From Nageia nagi (Eukaryota > Pinophyta): 64,000 bases of DNA. The stretch's first letter is position 1. Each line of letters starts with the position of its first letter. The stretch spans positions 47,120,001-47,184,000 of the forward strand of contig JBITNC010000001.1 of NCBI GenBank assembly GCA_050084985.1, written 5' to 3'. The notes under the pieces were generated by a model. That model searched no databases. It was not told where the DNA came from and saw only the letters and a program-made list of their open reading frames with translations. Both the position numbers and the translations under genes were made by a program. This document shows positions 24,891-35,941 of this stretch, piece after piece.

Positions 24891-26840
24891 CATTCCTACT
24901 ATCACCCAAGCTATGATAGATCGAACACAAGAGGATTCCATGGAGGAATTTGAATAATATGTTGGATAATGCTAAAGCTATCCTCAAAGTAGTTAAAGCT
25001 AAACAAGTTTCATGAAAAGCAATATCTTTAGTTGTTACTCAACCTCCAATAAGAAATAAAGCCCATATAGAAACTTTTTGGGAACCACCATCTCCTGATT
25101 TATCTTCCATTTCTACCACATCCTTACAAAATAGTGTCATGTTAGATCCTAATTTTGACCCAAACAATAGGAGAACAAATTCCATTTCCACTTCCACCAT
25201 TCCCATTGTATCCCAATCCATACCATCATCTTCCATTCCATCTACTGTAGTCACCACTCAAGTCCAATTTCCTCCAAATATCACCATTCCTAAAAGATTC
25301 AACATTCCTCCATATTCTACCATTCTACAAATCAATAGAATTCAAGCCCAAGCCAACACACAAAAAGCTAATAATTCTCCTACATCCACTTCACAATAAA
25401 CCTACTAAATTTTCTCCAATTTTCAATATACCTCTAGGTTATATCCTTTGTTGGCTTCTACCTAAAATATCCTTAATAGGTTGCAAAATTTGGAGGTTTG
25501 TAACCAAGATTCAAACCATAGCTAAACATATGAGCAATTTTGTAATGAATGTATTCATCCTTTAGTTCCATACTATGTTTGGCCAAACAATTTTGAGCTT
25601 CCAAATTTTGGTAAGTTTAAAGGTAAAGAGGATCCAAAATACCATTTTAGAATTTTCAAGCATGAGTCTTATTTGATTAACCATGTTGATCCTTTGATTT
25701 TGAGAATATTTCCCATAACATTGAGTGGATAAGCCTTGGATTGGTATAATATCTTAGGCAAATACTCTCTCCATACTTTTTAGTAATTGGAAAATATATT
25801 CCTTAATCACTTTTCCATTAATATTAAAATAATAACCACTTTAATTGATATGTATAAACTTAAGCAATTCTAAGATGAGCCAATTGTTGATTATGTGACA
25901 AGGTGGAGAGCTATTTTCAATGATCTTACATTCCCCATCCCTCAAGCTTAATTTAATCACCTCTTTTCCAAAATTTATGTAAAACATATTTCAAACACAC
26001 TTCAAATCCAATACCTACCTTCTTTTGAAGAAACCATTAGTATGACCAAAAGGATCGAAGATGTGAATGTGCAAAATGGTGATGTAAAGATTAGAAATAA
26101 TCAAGATCACCAAAAGAGGAAGGGACCTTTTCTAACCCCTTCACAACCCCATGTGAACCAAGTGACATTAAACAAATCATCCATTGCACCAAAACCACCT
26201 CATATACCACCACCACCAACCAATCCATACCCTATCTAAACCAAGGCCTAAGTTATAGGTAACAAACTAAGTCCAAGACCACTAATACCCAAGAGGGACT
26301 ATAACCCCCCTTTCTAATTCACTTTCTAATGTCTTGTAAAAATGTTTAATTACATAAATCATTAAACTTCTTAACATTATACAAGAAGATCCTAATATTC
26401 CAAAACCTATTTGGTACAAGGAGAATGATTATTATGCCTTCCATAGAGCAAAAGGAAATCGAACTAATAAGTGCCATCATCTTAAAAATATGATCCAAGA
26501 TTTAATTGAAAGAGGGGACCTTGTTATAGACAATGCACTTGCACCCTCAAATCAAAATTTAATTATTTATAAGGATCCACTTATAAGGTAAAATCAAGTA
26601 GATGCAAATCAACTAAACTATGTTAATCCTCCATTTATGCATAATTTTGTTCATATGATTCATGTAGTTACAAGGAACCAAAAATGTAACCTTCCAAATA
26701 AATATGCCTTAAATTCACATCAACCTCAAAGGCATAATGATTCTAGAGGGTCCATTCAAGGTCCAAGAGGTCCTATTCAAATTCAAAATCAAAAGCATCA
26801 TGTAGTCATAATGAAATCAAATATTAACAACTGAAGTCCT
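24890..26840 (+). pseudogene. gypsy gag remnant of element T
   Basis: An N-terminal Ser/Thr/Pro/Asn-rich open segment at 25139-25399 precedes a gag domain at about 25580-26040, which reads ELPNFGKFKGKEDPKYHF, then ALDWYNILGKYS, LENIFLNHF and VDYVTRWRAIFNDL. A stop replaces the residue before ALDWY (TAA, consistent with CAA to TAA). A basic, proline-rich linker is at 26042-26239. A knuckle-like segment at about 26420-26540 reads YYAFHRAKGNRTNKCHHLKN, where A and N stand at the usual Cys and His positions. Gag packages the element RNA. Stops at several sites make it non-functional. Confidence 0.8.
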
Positions 26841-26999
26841 TACCCACAAAAAAATATATTTTTGATTTACTTCAAACATCAAAAGCTCATAGAGATGCCC
26901 TTATTGAAGTTTTAAAATCCACTGCGGTACAAGCTCAAGATGTATAAGCCTTCACAAATTTTATGGGACATGTCTAATCATGTGATTCAAGTGATATAA

Positions 27000-27440
27000 C
27001 ATCTTATGAACATGAGATCATAGAGTTAGGATTTCTTGTACCTCATACCCCACTCTTCATTATTTATTTTATGGAGGGATAAAATTTCAAAAGAGTTTTG
27101 ATTGATAATGGTTCAAGTGTCAATGTCATATCATATTCAACTTTGAACCATCTTAATATACCTTAATGTAGTCTATCCTCTTCCACCTTACAACTAATAT
27201 CTTTCAATGAAACTATTTCTACTAGTATGGGAACTATAGTATTACCACTTAATGTGGGCCCTAGAACTTTACATATTTTATTTCATGTCATTGAAGGAAC
27301 TTTGCAATATAATATTTTACTTTGAAGAACATGGATAAATGAAATGAAGTGTGTTCCTTCTACTTTATATAAATTCATAAAGTTCATCCATGAATGAAAG
27401 CTAAGATGTGTCAAAGTTGATCTAGAACCATTCCAATATT
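27000..27440 (+). pseudogene. retropepsin remnant of element T
   Basis: The frame around 27095-27160 reads RVLIDNGSSVNVISYSTLN, with the D-N-G active-site form common in Tat elements. Further on come FHVIEGTLQYNILL and RTWINEMKCVPSTLYKFIK at about 27280-27390, matching the C-terminal part of the Tat protease (I-L-L-G-R-x-W-I-x-x-M-K-x-V-P-S-T). Stops lie inside the domain, one at the glycine of the ILLG motif (GGA to TGA). It would process the gag-pol polyprotein. Confidence 0.8.
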
Positions 27441-27444
27441 GCAA

Positions 27445-28594
27445 TTTTATCCCTTCCTATGATGATCTTCTTTCTTCCACATGTCTTGTGCCTATTATTT
27501 CATCTTGTACTTCTAATGTTGTGTCTCCTAATGTTGTTGTTCATTCTAGTGTTGTACCTTCTAGTGAGGCTCCTTCTATTTAAGAATCAAGTGGGAAAGC
27601 TATTATTTCATATAATTCCCCATAAGTTAGAGAATATAAATTGCAAAATCAAATTCTCAAGCTGCCTAATATCTCTTCTATTAGATAAATGGGGCTTCCT
27701 ATAAATTCTATTAAACCAAAGGAGCCATATCTTAAACCTATTTCTTTTATTAATGAAGGGAATATTATGTCAACCATTGTTGAAGCAAGTAAAGAACCTC
27801 ACCCTTATTTGTATTCTTATGTTCCTCCTAAAAATTTATCTAAGTTTGCTTTTGCTTCCTAATATTTTAAGAAAACATGGGTTGGAAAGTTCAAGGCTTA
27901 GGAAAGTATGAACATGGTCTTGTTGAACTTATTGTTGCACAACCACATAAACCCCTTGATAAATATAGTTTAGGTTTATCAAAAACAAGCCTTAGTAATT
28001 AGTGCACCTCATGTCATTTCATGTGAAAGGGAAATATCTATTCAAGAGACTCTTTCTATCACTCAACTTCCTTGTGATGAAGTTTAATAGGAAGTATCCT
28101 TAGAAAGTTTATTTTTCAATGCCCTTTCTCATGAAATTTTTCCAACCATAAACACTAGGCCTTTGTCATCCCCCTTCTTTATGGTTAATAATACTTTGTT
28201 CTTTGATCATGGTTTTGATACTTTTTTGATTTATTTTAATCCTTATTTCAACATGAGCATGCCTCTTGAATATGATATTGCTTCATCCCCTCCACCTTTC
28301 ATGTTAAATTATGATTATGGGGAATAGAGTTTCCAAATGTTGAAGTAGGGGACTTTTTCCATCTCAACCTTGTCAAATATGATCCTAGAGTTGCATTTGC
28401 CCATTCTATTTGCACTTTATCTATGGATTTGTTTCCCTTAATATATTTTTTAAATGATTTTTTTCATAATATTCCTCTTATTGTTGATCAAATTTATTTT
28501 TCTCTTGAAAATGCTTCTATTTCCCTTGATTATTTTTCATGTGATGATTCCATAGTCAACCATCTTAGAGGCTATACTCATCTTCCACCATGTT
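27445..28594 (+). pseudogene. protease-RT linker of element T with G-patch-like segment
   Basis: One frame near 27850-27970 reads as a glycine/lysine-rich G-patch-like segment ending LRKYEHGLVELIVAQPHKPL, the place where Tat elements carry a short G-patch-type motif. The rest up to 28594 is acidic, aromatic and low in similarity to anything I know, with the open segment 28423-28605. The reading frame continues on the other side of the nested LINE, with HLPPC before it and HLPTC after it. Confidence 0.5.
28579..28594. repeat. left target-site duplication of nested LINE
   Basis: catcttccaccatgtt here matches catcttccaacatgtt at 35926-35941 in 15 of 16 positions. The two copies bracket the LINE exactly. 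Confidence 0.85.
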
Positions 28595-28639
28595 TGTTTT
28601 TATAATATTGGAGGATGGAGTTTTAATGGAATGCTAACC

Positions 28640-29040
28640 AAGTACAACTTATTGAAATTAAGCACTTAAGCTTAAGAGAGATATTGGATTGAGAAAATGC
28701 AAATAATAATAACCCATACAAGAAGAAAAGATAATACATCAAATCAAAATCCTCCTATACAAACTTTAAAACTACTATAATCATAAATCATACATCAAAA
28801 TATTCCTTCTTAGAGTACTTAGGACAAACACAAAACCAATAGAGAACATAAAAAAAATGGAGAGAGCCATCCACCAATAACCCTCCTTAATAGCTTCCAC
28901 TTCCATTTCACATAGAATTTTATCAAGGGTCTTAACCATAACTAGAGTGGCTCTGATCATACCCAAAATGATTTTTCCCTTACATAAGCTACCCTCAACC
29001 TGCATTGAGACCTTTGGAACAAACTTGAACCCTTCCATAT
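28640..29040 (-). other. 3' end region of the LINE with an unrecognised open frame
   Basis: A minus-strand open segment of 85 codons (28781-29038) starts MEGFKFVPKVSMQVEGSLCK and ends with a hydrophobic stretch WMALSIFFMFSIGFVFVLS. The hydrophobic stretch could span a membrane, but I do not recognise a family. It lies within the LINE boundaries, downstream of RNase H. Confidence 0.3.
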
Positions 29041-29559
29041 TATCAGATTTCTATGTTGGGATATTGATGAGGACCTTTGCAAACATGCATTTCTCTTCCA
29101 TATATAGCATCTCTTGATCTCCTTCCATTCCAAGAGGTTCCATATCTTGTCTTTTTATGTCCACATATTACTATTTTAGTGCTTTTTCCATAACCTCCAA
29201 CTCATTAGGGTTAAGCTCAACATTTGAATCCTTCACATAAATTACACATTTATTTTCTTTCTAGGTTTGATACCATTTCACCTCACCCCTAGCCAATTTC
29301 AAGTCCAAGTACTTAAATATAATTCATCTTTTCTTCTTCAAACCACCTCTAGCTTTGCCTTTCATTACTTTAACTAAAGGACCCCCTTGCAAAACTATCC
29401 AATTGAACATATCTGATAACTGTAATGTGTTTGAATACGATCAAAGGTAGACCTTGGTGGCTTAAGGTCACTCCCTTTCCTTTTTGAAAAATCATACACT
29501 ACTTTATCTAGCTCTATAATAGGAATGTAAGAATTTTCATTTTTATTACGTTTAGATGA

Positions 29560-30030
29560 TTTAGGAACCCAAAATGTAAACTATGAACCTATACATCTAT
29601 ATTATCAAGGGTGATGAATTGCATGATTGTAAGAGCAACCTATAGCCATGATTCTAAAAGTGATGCATAAGCCACTACTCCCTTCTTCTCATGAGGGAGC
29701 TCAAGAGCCCCTTTGTAGAACCTAAACAACTCCATTTTTAGGCTATGGTTGTCTTGATAGACCATCTCACCCCAAATTATTAGCCTTGTGACCTTTGATA
29801 ATAATTTTTGATTCACCTAAAATGTGATCTTGTACATCTTCACCAAGCCCCTTTGCTAGCTTTCTAGGAACTTGGTAACGTCTTCACTATGATCATAAAA
29901 ATTTTCCAAGAAATCCAAGAGATTCCCTAGTTCTAGAATCATTTAAGTAGTAAGAGAGACCTCAATTTTCCTTAGTTTCAACCTAAATTTTAACCCCTAT
30001 GCATGTTGTTTCCTCTTAGGTACCATCACT
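29560..30030 (-). pseudogene. coding-like segment downstream of LINE RNase H, function unknown
   Basis: From about 30025 on the minus strand a frame starting MVPKRKQHA gives long coding-like text with FLENFYDHSEDVTKFLES and KMELFRFYKGALELPHEKKG, broken by only a few stops, most of which would be repaired by single C-T or G-A changes. It is not part of the LINE RNase H domain, which ends near 30720. I do not recognise the family. It could be a third LINE frame, a transduced host exon, or a nested insertion. Confidence 0.4.
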
Positions 30031-30719
30031 ATAGCAAAAAAACTAAGGTTCAACAATGAATGCTTCTAAATAGAACCCTAGACAAATATAATGTAAACTC
30101 TATTGGAACACTAGCTACAAATAGAAGCTCCCATCACCTTTACTTAAATTTTGGGCAAATCAAGCTTTTGATATTAAAAATACATCCCACTCAACTATCC
30201 TATTATGGCATCTAGACTATGAGGATAGCAAGCTTCCCTACAAGCCCTTTGATAACCACCACCTATTACTTCTTTGAATCCCATCATTCATGATTTGAGC
30301 TTATAGTAGGCCTCAAGTCACTATAAATGCTAAATTCCATGACCATCTTATCCCACATCATGTAGAAGTTAATTTCCACCCATCTGACTCCTTGTAATCA
30401 AGTGATGTGAAGCTTTCTAGCCTGAATATGTTGGCCCCCATGATGAAAAAAGTGAACACTCATCCAAGTGACACCTTTCCAATGAAATCCACCACACTCC
30501 TAGAACCCATTTCCTAAAAGGAAAAAATTTGTGAGACAAGTAGACTTAGCATCCATAAATATTAATTCAAAATATCCTAATGAAAAACCTAATCTAATCA
30601 TGCCATTAGTTCACATCCATAAAAATCTCAATCTAAACTTTTCAAAAATACCTACCTTTCATACAAAATTACCTAAGGATATGGACCCTACTAGAACTTT
30701 CAAATTTAAAAACCAATAT

Positions 30720-31260
30720 TCATAACCCATGTTACAGCTTGGCCAAACATTCTTACCCATCTTCACTTGCAAAAGCCATAAAGTGTTTGAGGAAATCTCT
30801 TTTCCAAATTGTTAGTTCTTCAATTCCCACTACCTCATTCGTAATCTGATCAGCTAAGAAGTTAGCCTCTTAAAAATTATACTAGATAGTAACATTTTCA
30901 ATCCCATATATTATTATTCTAGCCTCCATAATCATATACTTAATATCCCAGCCTAGAAGAGTGAGACCCTAGAGCATATTAATCACATTGATAGAATCCT
31001 TAGTAATAATGAGATTATTACAATTTAACCTTCCAAGTATAGTTAGAGTAATGAATGTTCCCTAGGATTCAACAAAATGGCTAATTTGACAACCCAAAGC
31101 TTTTGCAATAATTAATTTAATTCCCTCCCTATGATCTCTAACTACTCCCATCACTCTCGTAAGACCTGGATTAATTTTTGATGAACCATTGAAGTTAACC
31201 AAAAGCCAACCAACTAAAGGGTGCATCCAATGAGCTTTCTTTTTTGGGTGCTAAACAATC
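30720..31260 (-). pseudogene. LINE RNase H domain (RVT_3) remnant
   Basis: The minus strand reads GWLLVNFNGSSKINPGLTRV near 31140-31200, the W-x-K-x-N-x-D-G-x-x-x-x-x-P-G pattern of plant LINE RNase H, with the first catalytic Asp replaced by Asn. Further down come SHFVESQGTFITLTI, IITKDSINVINMLQG and EARIIIYGIEN. This domain is typical of plant L1 elements that carry a C-terminal RNase H. Confidence 0.75.
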
Positions 31261-31559
31261 ATATAAATCCTCCATTCCAATCCATAATTAAAAATAATTG
31301 GTGCCTTAACAAGGGATTCTCAAACTATCTTGAGCTTGAAAATAAATAGGTTATCCTTAATAAAATTAGTGATATTAAGAGCAAGACAATGAGCTAGAAT
31401 ACTGACATCCTAGAACATCCTATAACTTCTTTCTTTCCAAACTCCCCACCAAATATGGGGAATACTAATATCACATAGTCTTCTTAATCAAGTAATAAAG
31501 AAGGGATTCTCCCCTTTCCATAGTAGGTCATTTACTATCTTAGTAACAACCCACTTCAT

Positions 31560-31931
31560 ATGAATTTGCTACAAGACATAGTGTAAGACTTCAATAGTAT
31601 AGTCACAATGAATTAGCAAATTATTCATTAATTCCTCTTTACTTTGGCATAAAATACATCTATTAGCCATATTGAATCCCCTTCTTCTTAGGTTACCCAT
31701 GGTGAGGATTTTATTTTGAGTTACCACATAGAAAAAATAACCAATTTTAGGGATGAGGTGCTTGACCCAGACCTTTTGATCCATATCCCACTTAAGAAAT
31801 CTTTCTACCAAGAAATTCAAGTTGACTTGACTAAGAAGGATCATTTTCTCTCCCCCCCCCCCCCCAAATAAAGAGTCCTCCTTTCCTATAGATATGACAT
31901 AGAATTTGAGCATGTTATTTAGTGTATCCAA
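31560..31931 (-). pseudogene. LINE zf-RVT domain remnant
   Basis: A 120-codon open segment on the minus strand contains VWVKHLIPKIGYFFYVVTQNK, ILTMGNLRRRGFNMANRC and ILCQSKEELMNNLLIHCDYT. This is the zinc-binding zf-RVT pattern (PF13966) found between RT and RNase H in plant LINEs. All of C, C, H and C of the finger remain. A run of 14 G on this strand (plus-strand C run 31852-31865) gives five glycines near the start and is probably an expanded mononucleotide tract. Confidence 0.85.
31852..31865. repeat. poly(C) run of 14
   Basis: Fourteen consecutive C are visible on the plus strand, inside the LINE upstream of zf-RVT. Confidence 0.95.
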
Positions 31932-32299
31932 GGTTTTCTTCTAATAATCTAAAAGTTGATCTAAGGTCAACAATTTTCATGACTATCTATCCCCCCATGA
32001 AATGTAGTCATATACCTTTACTCCATATTTGAGGTTAAGGTTTTTCAACAGCATAGATAAATCCTCATGCTCCTAAAAAGGGGATTTCAATAACCATCTA
32101 TCCTTCCAAAATATAACCTTACTCCCATCACTAATAATCCATTATCTATGATTTTTGAGGAAAACCTTAGTACATTGGATACCATTCCAAGAGGTAACAT
32201 GTAATAATTGGATCCAACAAAGCCTCTTTCATCCCACCTTTAAAAAGGGCATACCAACATAGGTGGTTGGTAATTCTCCAATAGCATAATGAAAAATAT

Positions 32300-33700
32300 T
32301 TTCCACTCTCTATTAAATAGTCCTTCTTGTGCTAAAGGAAAATAACTTATTTTTCTCAAACTTTATCTTTTGACCTACAACCCCTTCATAAATATAAGAT
32401 ATTCTTGAAATGATGAGCTTAGGGTATAGAATATCTATAGTATATAAAGTTATTATCCACAAAATATTGGTAAGATACAAGTGGGAGACCCCTTGTAGGT
32501 TTAATATCTTCACTTAATCCATCTTGAGTAGCCACTTGAATACACCTCCCTAAAGCTTTAGCTAAAATGATAAAAAGAAAGGGCTATAAAGGATCACCCT
32601 AGTGAAGCCTTTTTTCCATGGAAATAACCTATTGTAGCCCCATTTAAAAGCACATAAAAGGTTATAGTTGAGATACATTCATGGATAAGAGCTAAAAAAT
32701 CATCCTAAAATTTAAATTTATGCATCACCAACAACAAGAATTTCCAATCAATTTATTGTAGGCTTTACTAACATCCAATTTAAGCAACATACCACCCTTC
32801 CAGATTTAAAGGTTGAGGGAGTAACCTCATAGACCATAATGATCCCATCTAGGACTTTCCTCCCAAGAACAAAATCTCCTTGGTTAGGACTAATGATCAA
32901 AGGGAGAATGGTTTTCAGCTATTTTCCATCACAATTAAAATAATTTTGTAAAATAAATTGCATAATTGATAGGTAAGAATTTACCAAAAGAATTAGCATC
33001 AGTATCTTTAGGGATAAGAGCAATAAAGGTAGAATTCAAATTTGGAGACTTAAAATTCCTAGATTGCCATCACAATATCCTTACATAAGATTTTCTAAAA
33101 GGTTTGAAATAAAATTATAGTAAATCCATCCAAGCATAGAGCCTTGGAGTAATCCATATTGAAAATAGTAGGCTTGAATCTTCTTCTCTTCAAACTTGCC
33201 ACTTAAAAGGTTATTGAGTCTTTCATTCATCAAGCCTAGAATGTCATTAAGAATCTTATCAACTACTCTATGTTGAGGTATCAAATTTTTTCCTAGGAGA
33301 TTGAGAAAGAAAGAGACCAAATCTTCTCTTATTCTAGTTACATCCATGGTAGAAGTTCCATCCAAACATTGAATATCACTAATACTACTCTAACTATGAT
33401 TCCTCAAGGTAGAAACATGAAAAAAGTTGTATTCCTATCCCCTTATTTAAGCCTAGTAATCTTAAACTTTTATTTCCACATTACCTCCTCTTATTCTAAG
33501 ATAATATTCCATTTATCTAAGGCCTCACACTCTAAACTCTATATTTCCTTTAAGTAACCTTGTAATTTGATTTGTTTTTTCAAGAACTCTCAGTTTCCCT
33601 TAGAGATCATCTTTCCTTCTAGAAATTAGACCAAAGGTTTCTTTATTTCAATCCTTAAGATTCTTCTTAATGAATCTTAATTTTTTGTCTATCTATGTTA
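32300..33700 (-). pseudogene. LINE reverse transcriptase remnant
   Basis: On the minus strand the frame at 33081-33365 has the early RT region (LNDILGLMNERLNNLLSGKF followed by EEKKIQAYYFQ). Near 32740-32790 it has KLDVSKAYNK, the equivalent of KLDISKAYD with the catalytic aspartate changed to Asn. CISTITFYVLLNGATIGYF is near 32640-32690. The segment at 32313-32513 matches the block after the active site (EGVVGQKIKFEKNKLFSFST), but the FADD position reads LTNI, so the catalytic aspartates are lost. The enzyme primes reverse transcription at nicked target DNA in active LINEs. Confidence 0.85.
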
Positions 33701-33919
33701 TAAGATAGCTAGAAAAGTTTTATTTCCACCAAAATCTAATATATTCTTCAATATCTCATTGGTAAGCCACATATTTTCAAAATGAAAATAAGCATTAAAT
33801 TGTCTTCTCTTCTCTTAAGTTTCTCAAAGCAAAGGTTTATGGTTTGGTCCATTCTTTGGGAAATCCATAAGAGTGGAGTACCTAAATCTAGTAATGCATT
33901 CTTGACATATGAGAACTCT

Positions 33920-34290
33920 ATTAAGTTTTTCCTAGATATGTGAAGCTCCATATTTGTCATTTGTCCAAGTGTACTTAATTCTCCTCAACTCCAAATCCAT
34001 AAGATTATTACCATTCATGAACCCAATAAAATCTTGCATACTATCTGTGAATCCATCAACTCCTCCTTGATTCTTAGAAGGATATAAGGAGGCATTGAAA
34101 TCTCTATACATAATCTATAAAGTATTTTTAATGGCGAGTTCCATCCCTTCAATAATTTTTATTTCTTGAAGAAGGATCACCTCTGGTCTCAAATATTTCT
34201 TTAAAGCTAGTAAACTTTTGTTTCTTTTGGGAGCATAGATTCCCCTTACATTCCAAGAGAGGATTCTTTTTACTTCATAGTTTTACCTTT
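33920..34290 (-). pseudogene. LINE endonuclease remnant with internal deletion
   Basis: The minus strand shows the endonuclease start ILSWNVRGIYAPKRNKSL (about 34215-34270), the Mg-binding LLQEIK block (about 34160-34180), DFNASLYPSKNQGGVDGF (about 34045-34100) and KYTWTNDKYG (about 33945-33985). Only some 70 bases separate LLQEIK from DFN, where intact endonucleases have over 80 residues. A central part is therefore missing. This nuclease nicks the genomic target. Confidence 0.8.
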
Positions 34291-34969
34291 TTTCCCTTAC
34301 CCCTTGAAGAAGGTAGCTTGGGATCCCTTAGCAATATTTGCTTTCATTTCTCGATATCTTAACACTCCCTTAGAGGGTCTTCTAGAGTGGTGCTTGCCAA
34401 CCAAACCATGAAGTTTCTCCTTTTTCTTTTTATTCTTACATCCCAGAGTAGTAGTAATGTTTTCCTCCTAAGATTCATCCTCCTTCTCATTATCCCAAAA
34501 CTTACCCTTCATATACTAGCAAAGGGTGGTTGCAGGAGCATCCTAGTTCTTCTCAACTTGAGCTACAATAGTCTATCTAGAACCTCAGTCATAACACCAA
34601 CTTGAGGGTCTTCAACCCCTTGTGTTAAGAAATAATTTTTTACTCTCCTTGGTACTCCTATAGCACCAAAATATCCTCTCTAAGAATACCTCTCATGGTC
34701 TTCCTCATTTTGTTTTAAAAGGCTATCAACCAACTATTTATCTTTCAATAATGTTAGCAAGGCTTCATCCATGATTGGTCTAGGCCCCACAAAGACATGG
34801 CTTTATGATATAATTATTTCTACTTAGTTAGAGCCACCTTGTATGTATGGTCATCATAGCTATAGAAAGCATTATGAATGGAAACCCCACCCAATGCCTC
34901 CTTGTTGACTGAGTTCAAAGTTTCCCCTATCTACATTCTTTGGATAGAGATTTTCCTAGTTTGTAATTT

Positions 34970-35620
34970 TTTATTCTATTTTTCTAGCAATTTGATGGGA
35001 CACCATGAGGAAGCATGGCCTTTTTGCTTAAAATGTTCATAAGTTTGAGGAGGATTTTCATAATTAATTAGTTGTAACCAAACTTTGAGCTCCAATATTA
35101 AATAAATGGTCTCTAATAGGTTCAAAGTAGGGAAGATGTGAACACATAATCTTACAAAGATCATGCAAGATTTTTCCCTAGTATCCTTATCAATGGTAAT
35201 AAGATTTATGATCTAGCTCTCAATCCTAACTAAGAATTAATCATGCCAATATTGAAATGGGAGACTTGGAAGTCTAACCCAAATAATAATAAAAGTAATG
35301 ACTTGGGTATTGGGATCAAAATTTGGAGTCCATTTCATCACGAATAGTGCCTGCTACCCAAACATCCAAGGTACCCTATACAAAACATTTTTAAGATCCC
35401 CTACTTGATAAAACTTAATCAAGAAGAAACCATTTGGAAGAGAAATAATGTCAAAGCTCCCACTCATTTTTAATTTTTGAAAGTTCCATTCCTACATGGA
35501 ATCTATGTCTAGATGTGGACATAGGAACTTTCCTATAAGATTCAAAGCACCTTCCTCCATAGTGATATTAATGATCTCAAGAGGGATATTAAATTCCCCT
35601 CCATAGATCAAAGATTAAAG
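34970..35620 (-). pseudogene. LINE ORF1 remnant (DUF4283 and zinc knuckle)
   Basis: On the minus strand a DUF4283-type domain is clear, with NGFFLIKFYQVGDLKNVLYR, VPWMFG, FVMKWTPNFDPNTQ and IIWVRLPSLPFQYW (about 35240-35450). It is followed by WLQLINYENPPQTYEHFKQK and GHASSWCP at 34976-35100. The last block is the single C-x2-C-x4-H-x4-C knuckle of plant L1 ORF1, but the first two cysteines read Y and F. ORF1 is an RNA-binding chaperone of the LINE particle. Confidence 0.85.
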
Positions 35621-35675
35621 AAAGATGCTAAAGGAGAGACATTTGACCCTCTTGCCACTTATGAATAAGATAATG

Positions 35676-35693
35676 TTTTTTTTTTTTTTTTTT
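35676..35693. repeat. poly(T) run of 18 (poly(A) on the LINE strand)
   Basis: Eighteen consecutive T lie about 60 bases upstream of the DUF4283 region of LINE ORF1. They could be simple slippage or the tail of an older insertion at the LINE 5' end. Confidence 0.95.
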
Positions 35694-35925
35694 CATATTC
35701 ACCTTAAATATTTGATAGAATCTAGAGGCATAGGATCAACCTTCACATTAGAAACCAAAACAAGGAAGGGATTACCATTCAAAACTTTTCCAAGCTATAC
35801 ATCAAAGCCCAACCAATATCTCCCACCTTGATCTAAAACCTCACCTAAACCACAGGCCCTTAATGCACTTCACTTGAACCACATCACTCCCCACCTACTT
35901 TATAACACCCACTATCTCTCCTTCA

Positions 35926-35941
35926 CATCTTCCAACATGTT
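35926..35941. repeat. right target-site duplication of nested LINE
   Basis: This is the partner of 28579-28594, with 15 of 16 positions identical. Confidence 0.85.

Larger units (their letters stand above)
28595..35925 (-). mobile_element. L1-like LINE nested in element T, about 7.3 kb
   Basis: Read on the minus strand the order is DUF4283/zinc-knuckle ORF1, endonuclease, non-LTR reverse transcriptase, zf-RVT and RNase H (RVT_3), which is the full plant L1 layout. It is bounded by a 16 bp duplication with one mismatch. No long poly(A) tail remains at the 3' end (28595), only a short ataaaaac. The length fits a full-length copy plus a long 3' part. Frames are broken throughout. Confidence 0.9.
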
